Below, in pieces: positions 4,706-10,591 of a DNA stretch of 10,591 nt. This DNA comes from AV133 sp035567015 (GTDB taxonomy: Bacteria > Verrucomicrobiota > Verrucomicrobiia > Chthoniobacterales > UBA10450): the NCBI GenBank assembly GCA_035567015.1, contig DATMPQ010000236.1:1-10591 (forward strand). The letters run 5' to 3'. Position 1 is the first letter of the stretch; every line of letters starts with the position of its first letter. A program made the position numbers and the translations under genes. Below the pieces are notes generated by a model that saw only the letters and a program-made list of their open reading frames with translations, was not told the DNA's origin and did no database searches.

Positions 4706-7450
4706 CTAACCGGCTGCGCTCTTCACGTGCCGGTTGTAGAGTGCGTGGACGGTTTCGCGCGCTTCGACGTATTTTTCGCGGAAGGCATCGAGACTCTCAT
4801 AGCCAAGACGAACCGCGAGCTTCCGTTGTTCGACCGGATCGCCCGGAAGCGTTGATGCGGTTTTGTTTTCCCAGCGACGGAGCGCCGATTCGCACCGCCG
4901 CAGGAATTCGTAACCGCGCTTCGCGTCCGCGGCCTGAGCAGCCGGCAGGACACCGCGTTCGCGCAATAGCTCCAGCGCATCATTCCAGTTCGGATTCCAG
5001 ATTTCCGCTTTCATTTGCAGTGCGTGCACCAGAAATTCGGCTTCGATTATTCCGCCAGCGCCGGTTTTGAGGTCCAGAAAATCGTGCCCGGAACCGCGCT
5101 CGCGCCGAATTCTTTCGAGCATGTTGTCGATCTGCATGAAGAGATCGGCGCGTTGACCGGCCGCGCGCCAGACGCGCTGCGCGATCTCGAGAAATTGGCT
5201 TTGATGGGGGCCGGCAATAGCGCGCGCGCGAGTCAGCGCATGTATTTCCCACAACTGAGCGCGTTGCTCGTAGTAAAGGCGATAAGAATCGAGCGAACAA
5301 ACAAGCGGACCTTTCTCGCCATCGGGGCGCAGCCGCGCATCGAGTGCCGGTAAATTTCCTTCGGCGCTAGGCTGCGCCATGGTGACAACAAGATTTTGCG
5401 CGGCGCGGGTATCCTCCCCAACGAACAAAACATCGAGGTCAGCGCCGTAACTAATCTCGCGCCCGCCGAACTTACCGAGCGCGATGATGGTTAAATTTTC
5501 GCCCCGGAGGAGATTGTTCACGAACAAGAGACAGGCTTCGGCAAGGGTGGAAAGCTCACCGAAGATTGCGACTTGATCCGCGAGCCCCAGGACATCGCGC
5601 AGAATGACGCGCAATAATTGCCTCTGCCGGTATGCGCGCACCGGATCGAGATCGCTCGGGCTTGCGCCTAACGAGTCGAGGCGGCGCAGGTGTTCGGCCA
5701 TCGATCGCCCTTCGTAAAATGTCGGATCTCGCGTGATCTCTTCGAGCAACTGTGGCCGCCGGATAAGCAGGTCAGCAGCAAAGCGACTGGCATCAAACGT
5801 TTTGACGAGCAATTCGAGCAGCTTCGGATTTGTCACCAGCAGCTCGAAGAGCAAACTGCGCAGGCCGTAGGCTTGAACAAACCGGACGAATTGATTGAGA
5901 GTTGCGTCCGGGTCCGCGGCTTTCGCGAGCCAGTCGAGCAAGAGCGGGCGAAGCTTGCGAAAGATTTGGCGTGTGCGTGGCGCGATATGGAAGCTGACGG
6001 TGGCTTGCGCCAAATCTGCCAGCGCCTTGGTGGCGCGTTTTTGATCGCTGAAAATTGCCAGATCAATCGGCTTTGCTTCCGCGGATTTTTCCGAAATGAC
6101 GCGCCGAAAAATTGAGCGGACATTTCGCATCTGTTTTTGCAGCGCGGAGGTAAATTCTCGGCTCGATGAAAAACCGAGACTAAGCGCGAGTCGTCGCAAC
6201 ACTGCCGGTTCTTGCGGGACGGTGTGGGTCTGCTGCTCGGCGTCGATCTGCAAACGATGCTCGACGCGCCGGAGAAACCGATACGCTTCGTCCAATTTTA
6301 CGACTTCATCGGGCGGAAGAAGGTCCAATTGATGAAGCGCTCGCAGCGCTTTCAACATGCTCGGTTCTTGCAAGAAGGCGTGGTGCGCTCCGTGAATGAG
6401 CTGAAGCGCCTGCACGATAAATTCGATCTCCCGAATGCCACCGGCGCCAAGCTTGACGTTACGGCCGAGATTCTCCTGTCCCACGATGTCGCGCTCGATG
6501 CGTCGCTTGATGCTGGCGATCTCATCGAGCAGATCGGGCGTCGGACTGCTCGGGTAAATGAACGGCTGATGTTGCCGCAGGAATTCGTAAGCAAGCTCGC
6601 GGCTGCCGCAGATTCCGCGGGCCTTGATCAATGCCAGCCGCTCCCAAGTTTCGCCAAAACCGCCGTAGTAATGCTCCATACTTTCCAGTGAGCGAGCCAG
6701 CGGGCCGGCCGAGCCTTCGGGGCGGAGGCGGAGATCGATGCGAAAAAGCGGGCCTTCGGGATCAGGCGTCGAAAACGTTTCGAGAATCTTTTTCCCAAGC
6801 CGGTTAAAGAACTCGTGATAGGAGAAGCGCGGCGAGACCTGGCCCTCATGACTGTAAAGAAAGATAAGATCGACATCGGAGCTGTGATTAAGCTCGCCGC
6901 CGCCGAGCTTGCCCAGCGCGAGTATGGCGAATTCGGCGTCCGGGGAGCCGTAGCGCTGACGCAATTCGGAGTTCCAGTGTTCGAAAACTGTGCTAAGACA
7001 GATTTCTGCCAGCTGAGATAGCTCGGCAGTCGTTTCTTCGAGGGGCGCGACGTCGGCGAGCTCGCGGAGCGCAATCCGCGCCATCTCGCGACTTTTCCAA
7101 AAACGCAGCGCCCGAAAATTTTCGGCCGCAATGGAATCGCCGGCCAATACGCGCAGGTCATTGGCCATTTGTTCGTAGCCGCGAGCAGACAGGCAGACAT
7201 CTGGCTGGCCGAGCCACAAGAGAATTTCGGGATGCCGCACCAATCTCGTCGCGCAGATGCTCGACATCGCGATGAGATGCAGCAGCGCCGCCTCGCCCAG
7301 AGGAAATCTTCCAAGAATATCGTTAAGCCCGGGCGCAGTCCCGCCATCGCGGGACCAGGTTTCGCTAAGTTGCAGCAGCGTGTTTTCTACCTGGGACGGA
7401 TTTAATGAAGCCGCGGCTTTTTCCAGAATCCAACTGCGCCCGCGATCCAT
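4706..7450 (-). CDS. glnE: Bifunctional glutamine synthetase adenylyltransferase/deadenylase
   Basis: A 914-residue protein from the ATG at 7450 (a GTG at 7453 is adjacent; an in-frame TAA lies just upstream). GlnE attaches AMP to and removes it from glutamine synthetase to tune nitrogen assimilation, normally under PII control. It has the expected two nucleotidyltransferase halves. The N-terminal deadenylase half has ALGKLGGGELNHSSDVDLIF (about 178-197), RIDLRLRPEGSAGPLARS and GAGGIREIEFIVQALQL. The C-terminal adenylylating half has ALGKFGGREISYGADLDVLF (about 657-676), DARLRPDGEKGPLVCSLDS and GAGGIIEAEFLVHALQM. Both Asp-x-Asp metal sites are intact. Length fits the family. It is oriented away from the core genes and follows the cassette-like genes on the same strand, with a 271-base gap upstream. 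No PII gene is in the window. Confidence 0.96.
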   Translation of the reverse strand: MDRGRSWILEKAAASLNPSQVENTLLQLSETWSRDGGTAPGLNDILGRFPLGEAALLHLIAMSSICATRLVRHPEILLWLGQPDVCLSARGYEQMANDLRVLAGDSIAAENFRALRFWKSREMARIALRELADVAPLEETTAELSQLAEICLSTVFEHWNSELRQRYGSPDAEFAILALGKLGGGELNHSSDVDLIFLYSHEGQVSPRFSYHEFFNRLGKKILETFSTPDPEGPLFRIDLRLRPEGSAGPLARSLESMEHYYGGFGETWERLALIKARGICGSRELAYEFLRQHQPFIYPSSPTPDLLDEIASIKRRIERDIVGQENLGRNVKLGAGGIREIEFIVQALQLIHGAHHAFLQEPSMLKALRALHQLDLLPPDEVVKLDEAYRFLRRVEHRLQIDAEQQTHTVPQEPAVLRRLALSLGFSSSREFTSALQKQMRNVRSIFRRVISEKSAEAKPIDLAIFSDQKRATKALADLAQATVSFHIAPRTRQIFRKLRPLLLDWLAKAADPDATLNQFVRFVQAYGLRSLLFELLVTNPKLLELLVKTFDASRFAADLLIRRPQLLEEITRDPTFYEGRSMAEHLRRLDSLGASPSDLDPVRAYRQRQLLRVILRDVLGLADQVAIFGELSTLAEACLLFVNNLLRGENLTIIALGKFGGREISYGADLDVLFVGEDTRAAQNLVVTMAQPSAEGNLPALDARLRPDGEKGPLVCSLDSYRLYYEQRAQLWEIHALTRARAIAGPHQSQFLEIAQRVWRAAGQRADLFMQIDNMLERIRRERGSGHDFLDLKTGAGGIIEAEFLVHALQMKAEIWNPNWNDALELLRERGVLPAAQAADAKRGYEFLRRCESALRRWENKTASTLPGDPVEQRKLAVRLGYESLDAFREKYVEARETVHALYNRHVKSAAG

Positions 7451-7665
7451 CACGCGGAAGATGGCGCGAAATTAACCAAAAACCAATTGTCGATGTGGTC
7501 GTGTGGCACGTGACGCAGGGCCACGTCATCGGCGCCATTGAACGCGTGGACACCTTGCACACCAAGCTGTCGCAAGCCCGCTACCGAGCTGGGCCTCAAC
7601 ACAATCAAAGAGCCAAGGCTAAGAAACCAAAGAAGCCTTCGTGCAGAAAAAACTCTGCCTCATAA
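7405..7665 (+). CDS. Possible small basic protein or gene remnant opposite the glnE start
   Basis: An open frame of 86 codons whose first 46 bases overlap the start of glnE on the other strand. The segment PIVDVVVWHVTQGHVIGAIE (from about residue 27) then RVDTLHTKLSQ has third codon positions rich in G/C and second positions rich in A/T, as expected for real coding DNA here. The tail is Lys/Arg-rich (RAKAKKPKKP). I do not recognise it. The start is uncertain, the N-terminal part looks non-coding, and there is no ribosome site, so it may be a remnant or chance. It is otherwise the only content of the gap 7451-7724. Confidence 0.25.
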   Translation: MKPRLFPESNCARDPSRGRWREINQKPIVDVVVWHVTQGHVIGAIERVDTLHTKLSQARYRAGPQHNQRAKAKKPKKPSCRKNSAS

Positions 7666-7724
7666 AATCTTATGCTTGACCTTATCACATGCCTACAGCT
7701 CTTGGTTAAATGCGTGCGTGAAAA

Positions 7725-8441
7725 TCACTTTACACGCTCCAGCACGTAAGACACCGGTCCTTCCTTGATCGCAATTCTTTTTGGTTCAACTGCGGTAATT
7801 GCCCATCGAATTTTCCGGCTTTCGGCGGGCCCATCGGACTCGATCTTCACGTCCATTGTCAGATCGTTTCCTTCGACATGCCACGAACCAGTAGCCATTT
7901 CGATCACTCGACCATCGAGGTGATATGAAGTTACGGTCGAATGATCCTCATTCAAGCGGTGCTCGTAGTCGTGGGTGTTGTAGTGAGCCTGCCATGTGCC
8001 AACAAGGTCGGCATCATTTGGGGCGCGTGTGACTCGGGCAAATGCATGGTCATATGACAGACGCTTGTAAGTAAGAACCTTGCTCCCGTCAAAGTTCTTC
8101 ATCAGCAACGCGTCATTGCTGATCTTCACAAGCGTAAATCTGATCCACTTGTCTTCGTTAGACCAAGTGTCGACGGCGACGCCTTTCGTGAGGTGGACGA
8201 CGAGCTGGTTGCCCTGCACGTGCCACTCGCCCGCGCCCATGAGAACGCTGGGCGTGGTAAGCTCATTTTTGAAGCTGGTCCAGGACGTAAAGGTGTGATC
8301 GTTTCGGCAGGCAATTTCTTCAACGGTGTTTTCGTCTTCCGATCTCCAGGTGCCCGAAAGCTTTCCTTCAGTGAATCGGCTGCAGCCGGTGAGTATTACA
8401 ACACAGCCAGCAACCGAAAGAATGCGAATGGCTGCTAGCAT
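7725..8441 (-). CDS. Putative lipoprotein with two lipocalin-like repeats (cassette gene)
   Basis: A 238-residue protein. The N-terminus MLAAIRILSVAGCVVILTGC is a lipoprotein signal with lipobox LTGC (Cys20), so the product should be lipid-anchored. The rest holds two related beta-rich halves. The first runs from LSGTWRSEDENT through GEWHVQGNQLVVHLTK to LTYKRL; the second from LVGTWQAHYNTHD through GSWHVEGNDLTMDVK to SYVLERVK. The shared pattern GTW...GxWHVxGNxLxxxxxK suggests an internal duplication of a small beta-barrel-like domain. Function is not known. The start ATG overlaps the cassette core box GTTAGAT (8446-8440), with no room for a ribosome site, as is usual for the first ORF in an integron cassette. 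It follows the small 8600-8442 ORF with no gap. Confidence 0.78.
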   Translation of the reverse strand: MLAAIRILSVAGCVVILTGCSRFTEGKLSGTWRSEDENTVEEIACRNDHTFTSWTSFKNELTTPSVLMGAGEWHVQGNQLVVHLTKGVAVDTWSNEDKWIRFTLVKISNDALLMKNFDGSKVLTYKRLSYDHAFARVTRAPNDADLVGTWQAHYNTHDYEHRLNEDHSTVTSYHLDGRVIEMATGSWHVEGNDLTMDVKIESDGPAESRKIRWAITAVEPKRIAIKEGPVSYVLERVK

Positions 8442-8457
8442 CTAACGAGAATTAGAT
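8440..8457 (-). other. Collapsed attC-like site (core boxes only)
   Basis: On the - strand ATCTAAT (8457-8451) is followed after four bases by GTTAGAT (8446-8440), a GTTRRRY core box. The 7-base arms CATCTAA/TTAGATG form a hairpin with a 6-base loop. The usual long inner stem is absent, so this looks like a deleted attC. It contains the stop of one ORF and touches the start of the next. Confidence 0.45.
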
Positions 8458-8600
8458 GGTTCGCGCGGCGATGGCTCACCGTCCGAGCACATCGTGATAA
8501 ACGCCAGCTTCCTGCCGAGCGCAGCGAGATTATCGGAAGCGTCTAATTTGATCAATTGCCATTCAATCTTCTTGGAATTGGACAGAGAGTGGCTGTTCAT
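8442..8600 (-). CDS. Hypothetical 52-residue protein in a mini-cassette
   Basis: ATG at 8600 to TAG at 8444-8442. It begins MNSHSLSNSKKIEWQLIKLD, continues NLAALGRKLAFITMCSDGEP and ends in a short SPREPSNSR tail. The segment between two attC-like sites (8620-8626 and 8440-8446) is about 180 bases and this ORF fills it. The stop TAG lies inside the GTTAGAT box and is directly followed by the ATG of the lipoprotein, which would allow translational coupling. It is not recognised as any family. It is short, and homologues would be needed to confirm it. Confidence 0.4.
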   Translation of the reverse strand: MNSHSLSNSKKIEWQLIKLDASDNLAALGRKLAFITMCSDGEPSPREPSNSR

Positions 8601-8619
8601 AAACAGGCTGCTGTTCCAG

Positions 8620-8663
8620 GCCTAACAAGTATTAAATGTACTCGGTGGATAGATTGATTAGAC
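8620..8663 (-). other. Short degenerate attC-like site
   Basis: On the - strand GTCTAATCAA (8663-8654), at the stop of the 118-codon gene, pairs imperfectly (8 of 10) with CTTGTTAGGC (8629-8620), which ends in the core box GTTAGGC. At 44 bases it is shorter than known attC sites, and no inner stem is seen. It is called because of its position and box sequence. Confidence 0.35.
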
Positions 8664-9019
8664 TATTTTGATTGATCAAATCCAATTCGTCGATTCTCAG
8701 CCGGAGGCGGTTGCAATAACAAATTCAAGTAATTGAGTAAGGCGTCTGACTTCTGGAGCAAGATGGCCCTATCGCAGAAAGAATCATCGCTATAGTTTAC
8801 TTGACCGGTACCATAGTTGCCTGACACCACAATGGGCCCAATGGACGATTGCTCTACGCGAAACTCAGTGAGATCCACGGTCATTGTCTTTTCTACCTTT
8901 GCGAGGGCTCTGTGATATTCATCAACCCATCTAAGCTCAAGATAAGGGTCCGAGGGTAAGTTGTCTTTGATGCTCGAGACGATCGCGATTGCCCTAATTA
9001 TTTCATCATGGGTATCCAC
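8663..9019 (-). CDS. Hypothetical protein, cassette gene
   Basis: A 118-residue soluble protein from a GTG at 9019; no in-frame ATG lies near the start, so the exact start is uncertain. Segments seen: DEIIRAIAIVSSIKDNLP, YLELRWVDEYHRALAKVE, VDLTEFRVEQSS, GNYGTGQVNYSDDSFCDRAI and LLQKSDALLNYLNLLLQ. The order (amphipathic helix, EFxV strand, GNYxTG...YxxxxxCDR, long helix) resembles conserved hypothetical proteins I have seen encoded in gene cassettes, but I cannot name a family or a function. There is no signal peptide or membrane segment. Its start is 14 bases after the core box of the attC at 9034-9160, and its stop runs into the next attC-like site. Confidence 0.68.
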   Translation of the reverse strand: MDTHDEIIRAIAIVSSIKDNLPSDPYLELRWVDEYHRALAKVEKTMTVDLTEFRVEQSSIGPIVVSGNYGTGQVNYSDDSFCDRAILLQKSDALLNYLNLLLQPPPAENRRIGFDQSK

Positions 9020-9033
9020 TGATTTCTTTCACG

Positions 9034-9160
9034 GTCTAACGAGACACAAGATCAGCCACCGCTGGCGAGGGCGCAACATCGCTTACTCTCAACAGTCAAC
9101 CCTCAACCCTCGACTTTCTTATTACACCGGCCAGCGGTTGGCTGGAGCGCTTTGTTAGAT
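9034..9160 (-). other. attC recombination site (integron cassette site)
   Basis: On the - strand the site opens with ATCTAAC (9160-9154, fits RYYYAAC) and closes with GTTAGAC (9040-9034, fits GTTRRRY). The inner arms GCCAGCGGTTGGCT (9130-9143, + strand) and AGCCACCGCTGGC (9054-9066) pair over 13 bases with exactly one extra unpaired T. An unpaired base of this kind is the feature that tells the integrase which strand to use in folded attC sites. Total length is 127 bases. The loop holds a short CAACCCT-type direct repeat (about 9091-9116). The last codons of the upstream gene run into it. Confidence 0.8.
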
Positions 9161-9546
9161 GATTCGTCGCCATGAGACTGTAGTCTCTTCTTCGCTCTGT
9201 AGAGGTTAACGGTAAAGGTAAGTGACATGAGCGTCCACACGCACGCCAAAACGACGAAGACCACAAACACAGCGAAGCGCGCTGCCGGCAAGAAAGCGCC
9301 GATTAGCCGGCCAATCTGCGCGAGAATGATAATGATGCCGAAGTAAACGCCGATGGAACGAATCACCGGAAACCAAATCGGCTCGCGCCGACGGACCAGC
9401 TCTTCGAACGCGGGATTTGGCTGTCTGGGCTGTCTGTAATCTTCAGGAATGAAGTGAGTGCCTGGCGGGCCGATCCAATCTTCGCGCTGCTCTCGCCGCC
9501 AAAGCTGGAACCGGTATCTAAGGCGCTCGATGAGCTCGCTCATCAT
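9103..9546 (-). CDS. Small two-helix membrane protein, cassette gene
   Basis: A 147-residue protein. A charged N-terminal part (LRYRFQLWRREQREDWIGPP, then EELVRRREPIWFP) is followed by two hydrophobic helices, about residues 62-86 (IRSIGVYFGIIIILAQIGRL) and 90-113 (FAVFVVFVVLACVWTLMSLT). A basic stretch (NLYRAKKRL) and the tail SSNKALQPTAGRCNKK follow. That tail is translated attC sequence (9160 downward); the KALQPTA ending is seen on many cassette-type hypothetical proteins. The first ATG overlaps the core box GTTAGAT (9551-9545); a second ATG follows at once. Function is unknown. The orientation is the same as the other cassette genes. Confidence 0.75.
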   Translation of the reverse strand: MMSELIERLRYRFQLWRREQREDWIGPPGTHFIPEDYRQPRQPNPAFEELVRRREPIWFPVIRSIGVYFGIIIILAQIGRLIGAFLPAARFAVFVVFVVLACVWTLMSLTFTVNLYRAKKRLQSHGDESSNKALQPTAGRCNKKVEG

Positions 9547-9599
9547 CTAACGAGTATTCGGCCCAATTATTGCGCCTTTAAAGACGTAATTTTTGGGCC
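9545..9599 (-). other. Core box and hairpin at the upstream edge of the cassette genes
   Basis: GTTAGAT (9551-9545, - strand) is preceded by a hairpin with 15-base arms, GGCCCAATTATTGCG (9560-9574) and CGTAATTTTTGGGCC (9585-9599), 12 of 15 paired, loop 10. The matching RYYYAAC box is not found. It could be a degraded attC, the attachment site at the head of the array, or a terminator for the rhomboid gene (no T-run is seen). Confidence 0.4.
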
Positions 9600-9708
9600 T
9601 AATCCGGCTGCCTTCCGCCGTAGGCGTCCCTGGATCGTCGAACATGCAGAGCAGCCTATTCGATCGAGCAAAAATCGACAATGTAAAACGGGTAAGAACA
9701 ATCCTGGG

Positions 9709-10548
9709 CTATTCCGATTGCGGTTTCTCGACCATTCTCTCTCGCGCTCGGGTGAGATTGCGCCTCTCGGCTCGGGTGAGACTGTCGATACCGTAGAGCG
9801 AAATTTTTTCGAGGAGCGGATCGATTTCCTCACTCATTAACTGCTCGATAGTCATGTGCGTGTAGCGTTCGGCCTTAGCGCGATGTTGGCGGAGGAAGCG
9901 CTGGAGAAATGAGGGCTGCCCGAAACCGAGGAGATGCGCGTAGAGCCATCCGGCCGCGCAACCTCCGAGATAAGCGCTGTGGCTGACTGTGCCGGTACGC
10001 TGAACGCAAACCAATACCAGGGCCAGCACGATTACACCGTAAGCGAGATATTTTGCCTTCAAATGCAGCGGTACCATGAAGAATCTGGTCCCGGTTAGTT
10101 CGAGGTCGGGCAGCATAGTGGCATAAGCGACAACGACAGCTGCAACACCGCCGGACGCGCCCAGCAAAACCGAGTTCGGCGGCATGAGAAAGAGATGGCC
10201 GAGCTCGCCGCCGATCGCACCCGCGAGATAAAGGTAAAGGAAATGTCGCTGACCGAGGATCAGTTCGAGGTCGCGGCCGAGGAAATACAGGACGAGCATG
10301 TTGCCGAGCAGGTACCATGGGCCATTGTGGAGAAACATGGCAGTGACAAATTGCCAGGCGTAGGCGTCGCGCACACCGCGATCACTGATGCCGAGGTAAT
10401 CGCGAACGAACCCGGGTTGATCGGTTTCGAGAAGAAGTTGCGCGGCAAAAACTGCCAGGTTTGCGCTGATCAACGTCAATAGAACTATCCGCTGGCGCTG
10501 CGTCCAGGGCTGCGTGTCGGACGCGTACTTTCGGCCGGACAGATGCAT
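9709..10548 (-). CDS. Rhomboid-family membrane protein with altered catalytic site
   Basis: A 279-residue protein from the ATG at 10548. A TTG at 10566 would add six residues, and the frame stays open to the window edge, so a more distant start cannot be excluded. Residue numbers below are for the TTG reading. Rhomboids are intramembrane serine proteases with a Ser-His pair. Seen here: the conserved Asn segment FLHNGPWYLLGNMLVLYFLG (Asn89), GASGG with the expected nucleophile Ser138, several hydrophobic helices, and TVSHSAYLGGCAAGW in the last core helix. The usual motif there is AHLGG; this protein has AYLGG, so Tyr199 replaces the catalytic His. Another His (196) lies three residues before it. 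A cytosolic tail (EEIDPLLEKISLYGIDSLTR, then AERRNLTRAR) is typical of the C-terminal domain in this group of bacterial rhomboids. Confidence 0.9.
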   Translation of the reverse strand: MHLSGRKYASDTQPWTQRQRIVLLTLISANLAVFAAQLLLETDQPGFVRDYLGISDRGVRDAYAWQFVTAMFLHNGPWYLLGNMLVLYFLGRDLELILGQRHFLYLYLAGAIGGELGHLFLMPPNSVLLGASGGVAAVVVAYATMLPDLELTGTRFFMVPLHLKAKYLAYGVIVLALVLVCVQRTGTVSHSAYLGGCAAGWLYAHLLGFGQPSFLQRFLRQHRAKAERYTHMTIEQLMSEEIDPLLEKISLYGIDSLTRAERRNLTRARERMVEKPQSE

Positions 10549-10591
10549 CGTCCGAGAGTATCGCAACGCCGCCGAATTGTCGATTCTGAAA

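Noticed and set aside
4616..4855. + strand open frame across the glnE 3' end
   Set aside because: It runs through repeat element B and antisense to glnE, with no protein-like segments.
9091..9116. CRISPR-like short repeats
   Set aside because: Only a few CAACCCT-type units without spacers; they belong to the attC loop.
9560..9599. Intrinsic terminator of the rhomboid gene
   Set aside because: The hairpin is AT-interrupted and has no T-run on the - strand; kept only as a feature of the cassette edge.

Overview
The window looks like chromosomal DNA of a high-GC soil or aquatic bacterium, most likely Verrucomicrobiota (Spartobacteria/Chthoniobacterales-like). This is inferred from the protein style, a PEP-CTERM secreted protein, hairpin-rich intergenic repeats and the general lack of Shine-Dalgarno sites; no marker gene proves it.

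Left part (1-2612, + strand): the 3' end of typA/bipA, then yebC with a recognisable sigma70-type promoter, then rho. This is core translation and transcription machinery. Rho keeps all its ATPase motifs but replaces the usual N-terminal helix bundle with a basic low-complexity tail.

Middle (2613-4705): a scarred region. A palindromic repeat element follows rho. Next, on the - strand, is a secreted protein whose PEP-CTERM sorting signal is cut off by a TAG exactly where the Glu codon of the VPEP motif should be, with a scrap of another exported-protein gene beyond it. Then comes a 40-codon second copy of the rho 3' end (84% identical, almost all differences synonymous), a CCCTCA/GGGAGAGGG-type inverted repeat, a DUF4112 membrane protein gene, and a second member of the palindromic repeat family between two convergent genes.

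Right part (4706-10591, - strand): glnE (glutamine synthetase adenylyltransferase/deadenylase) at 4706-7450 and a rhomboid-family membrane protein at 9709-10548. Between them lies what I read as a small integrase-less integron cassette array (CALIN-like): three same-strand small genes plus a probable 52-codon ORF, separated by attC or attC-like sites. The best site (9034-9160) has both core boxes and a 13-bp inner stem with one extra unpaired base. Two genes begin with an ATG that overlaps the cassette core site GTTAGAT. The rhomboid keeps its catalytic Ser but has Tyr where the catalytic His is expected.

Most unusual points: the cassette array, the amber codon inside the PEP motif, the rho tail remnant, the two related palindromic elements and the rhomboid His-to-Tyr change.
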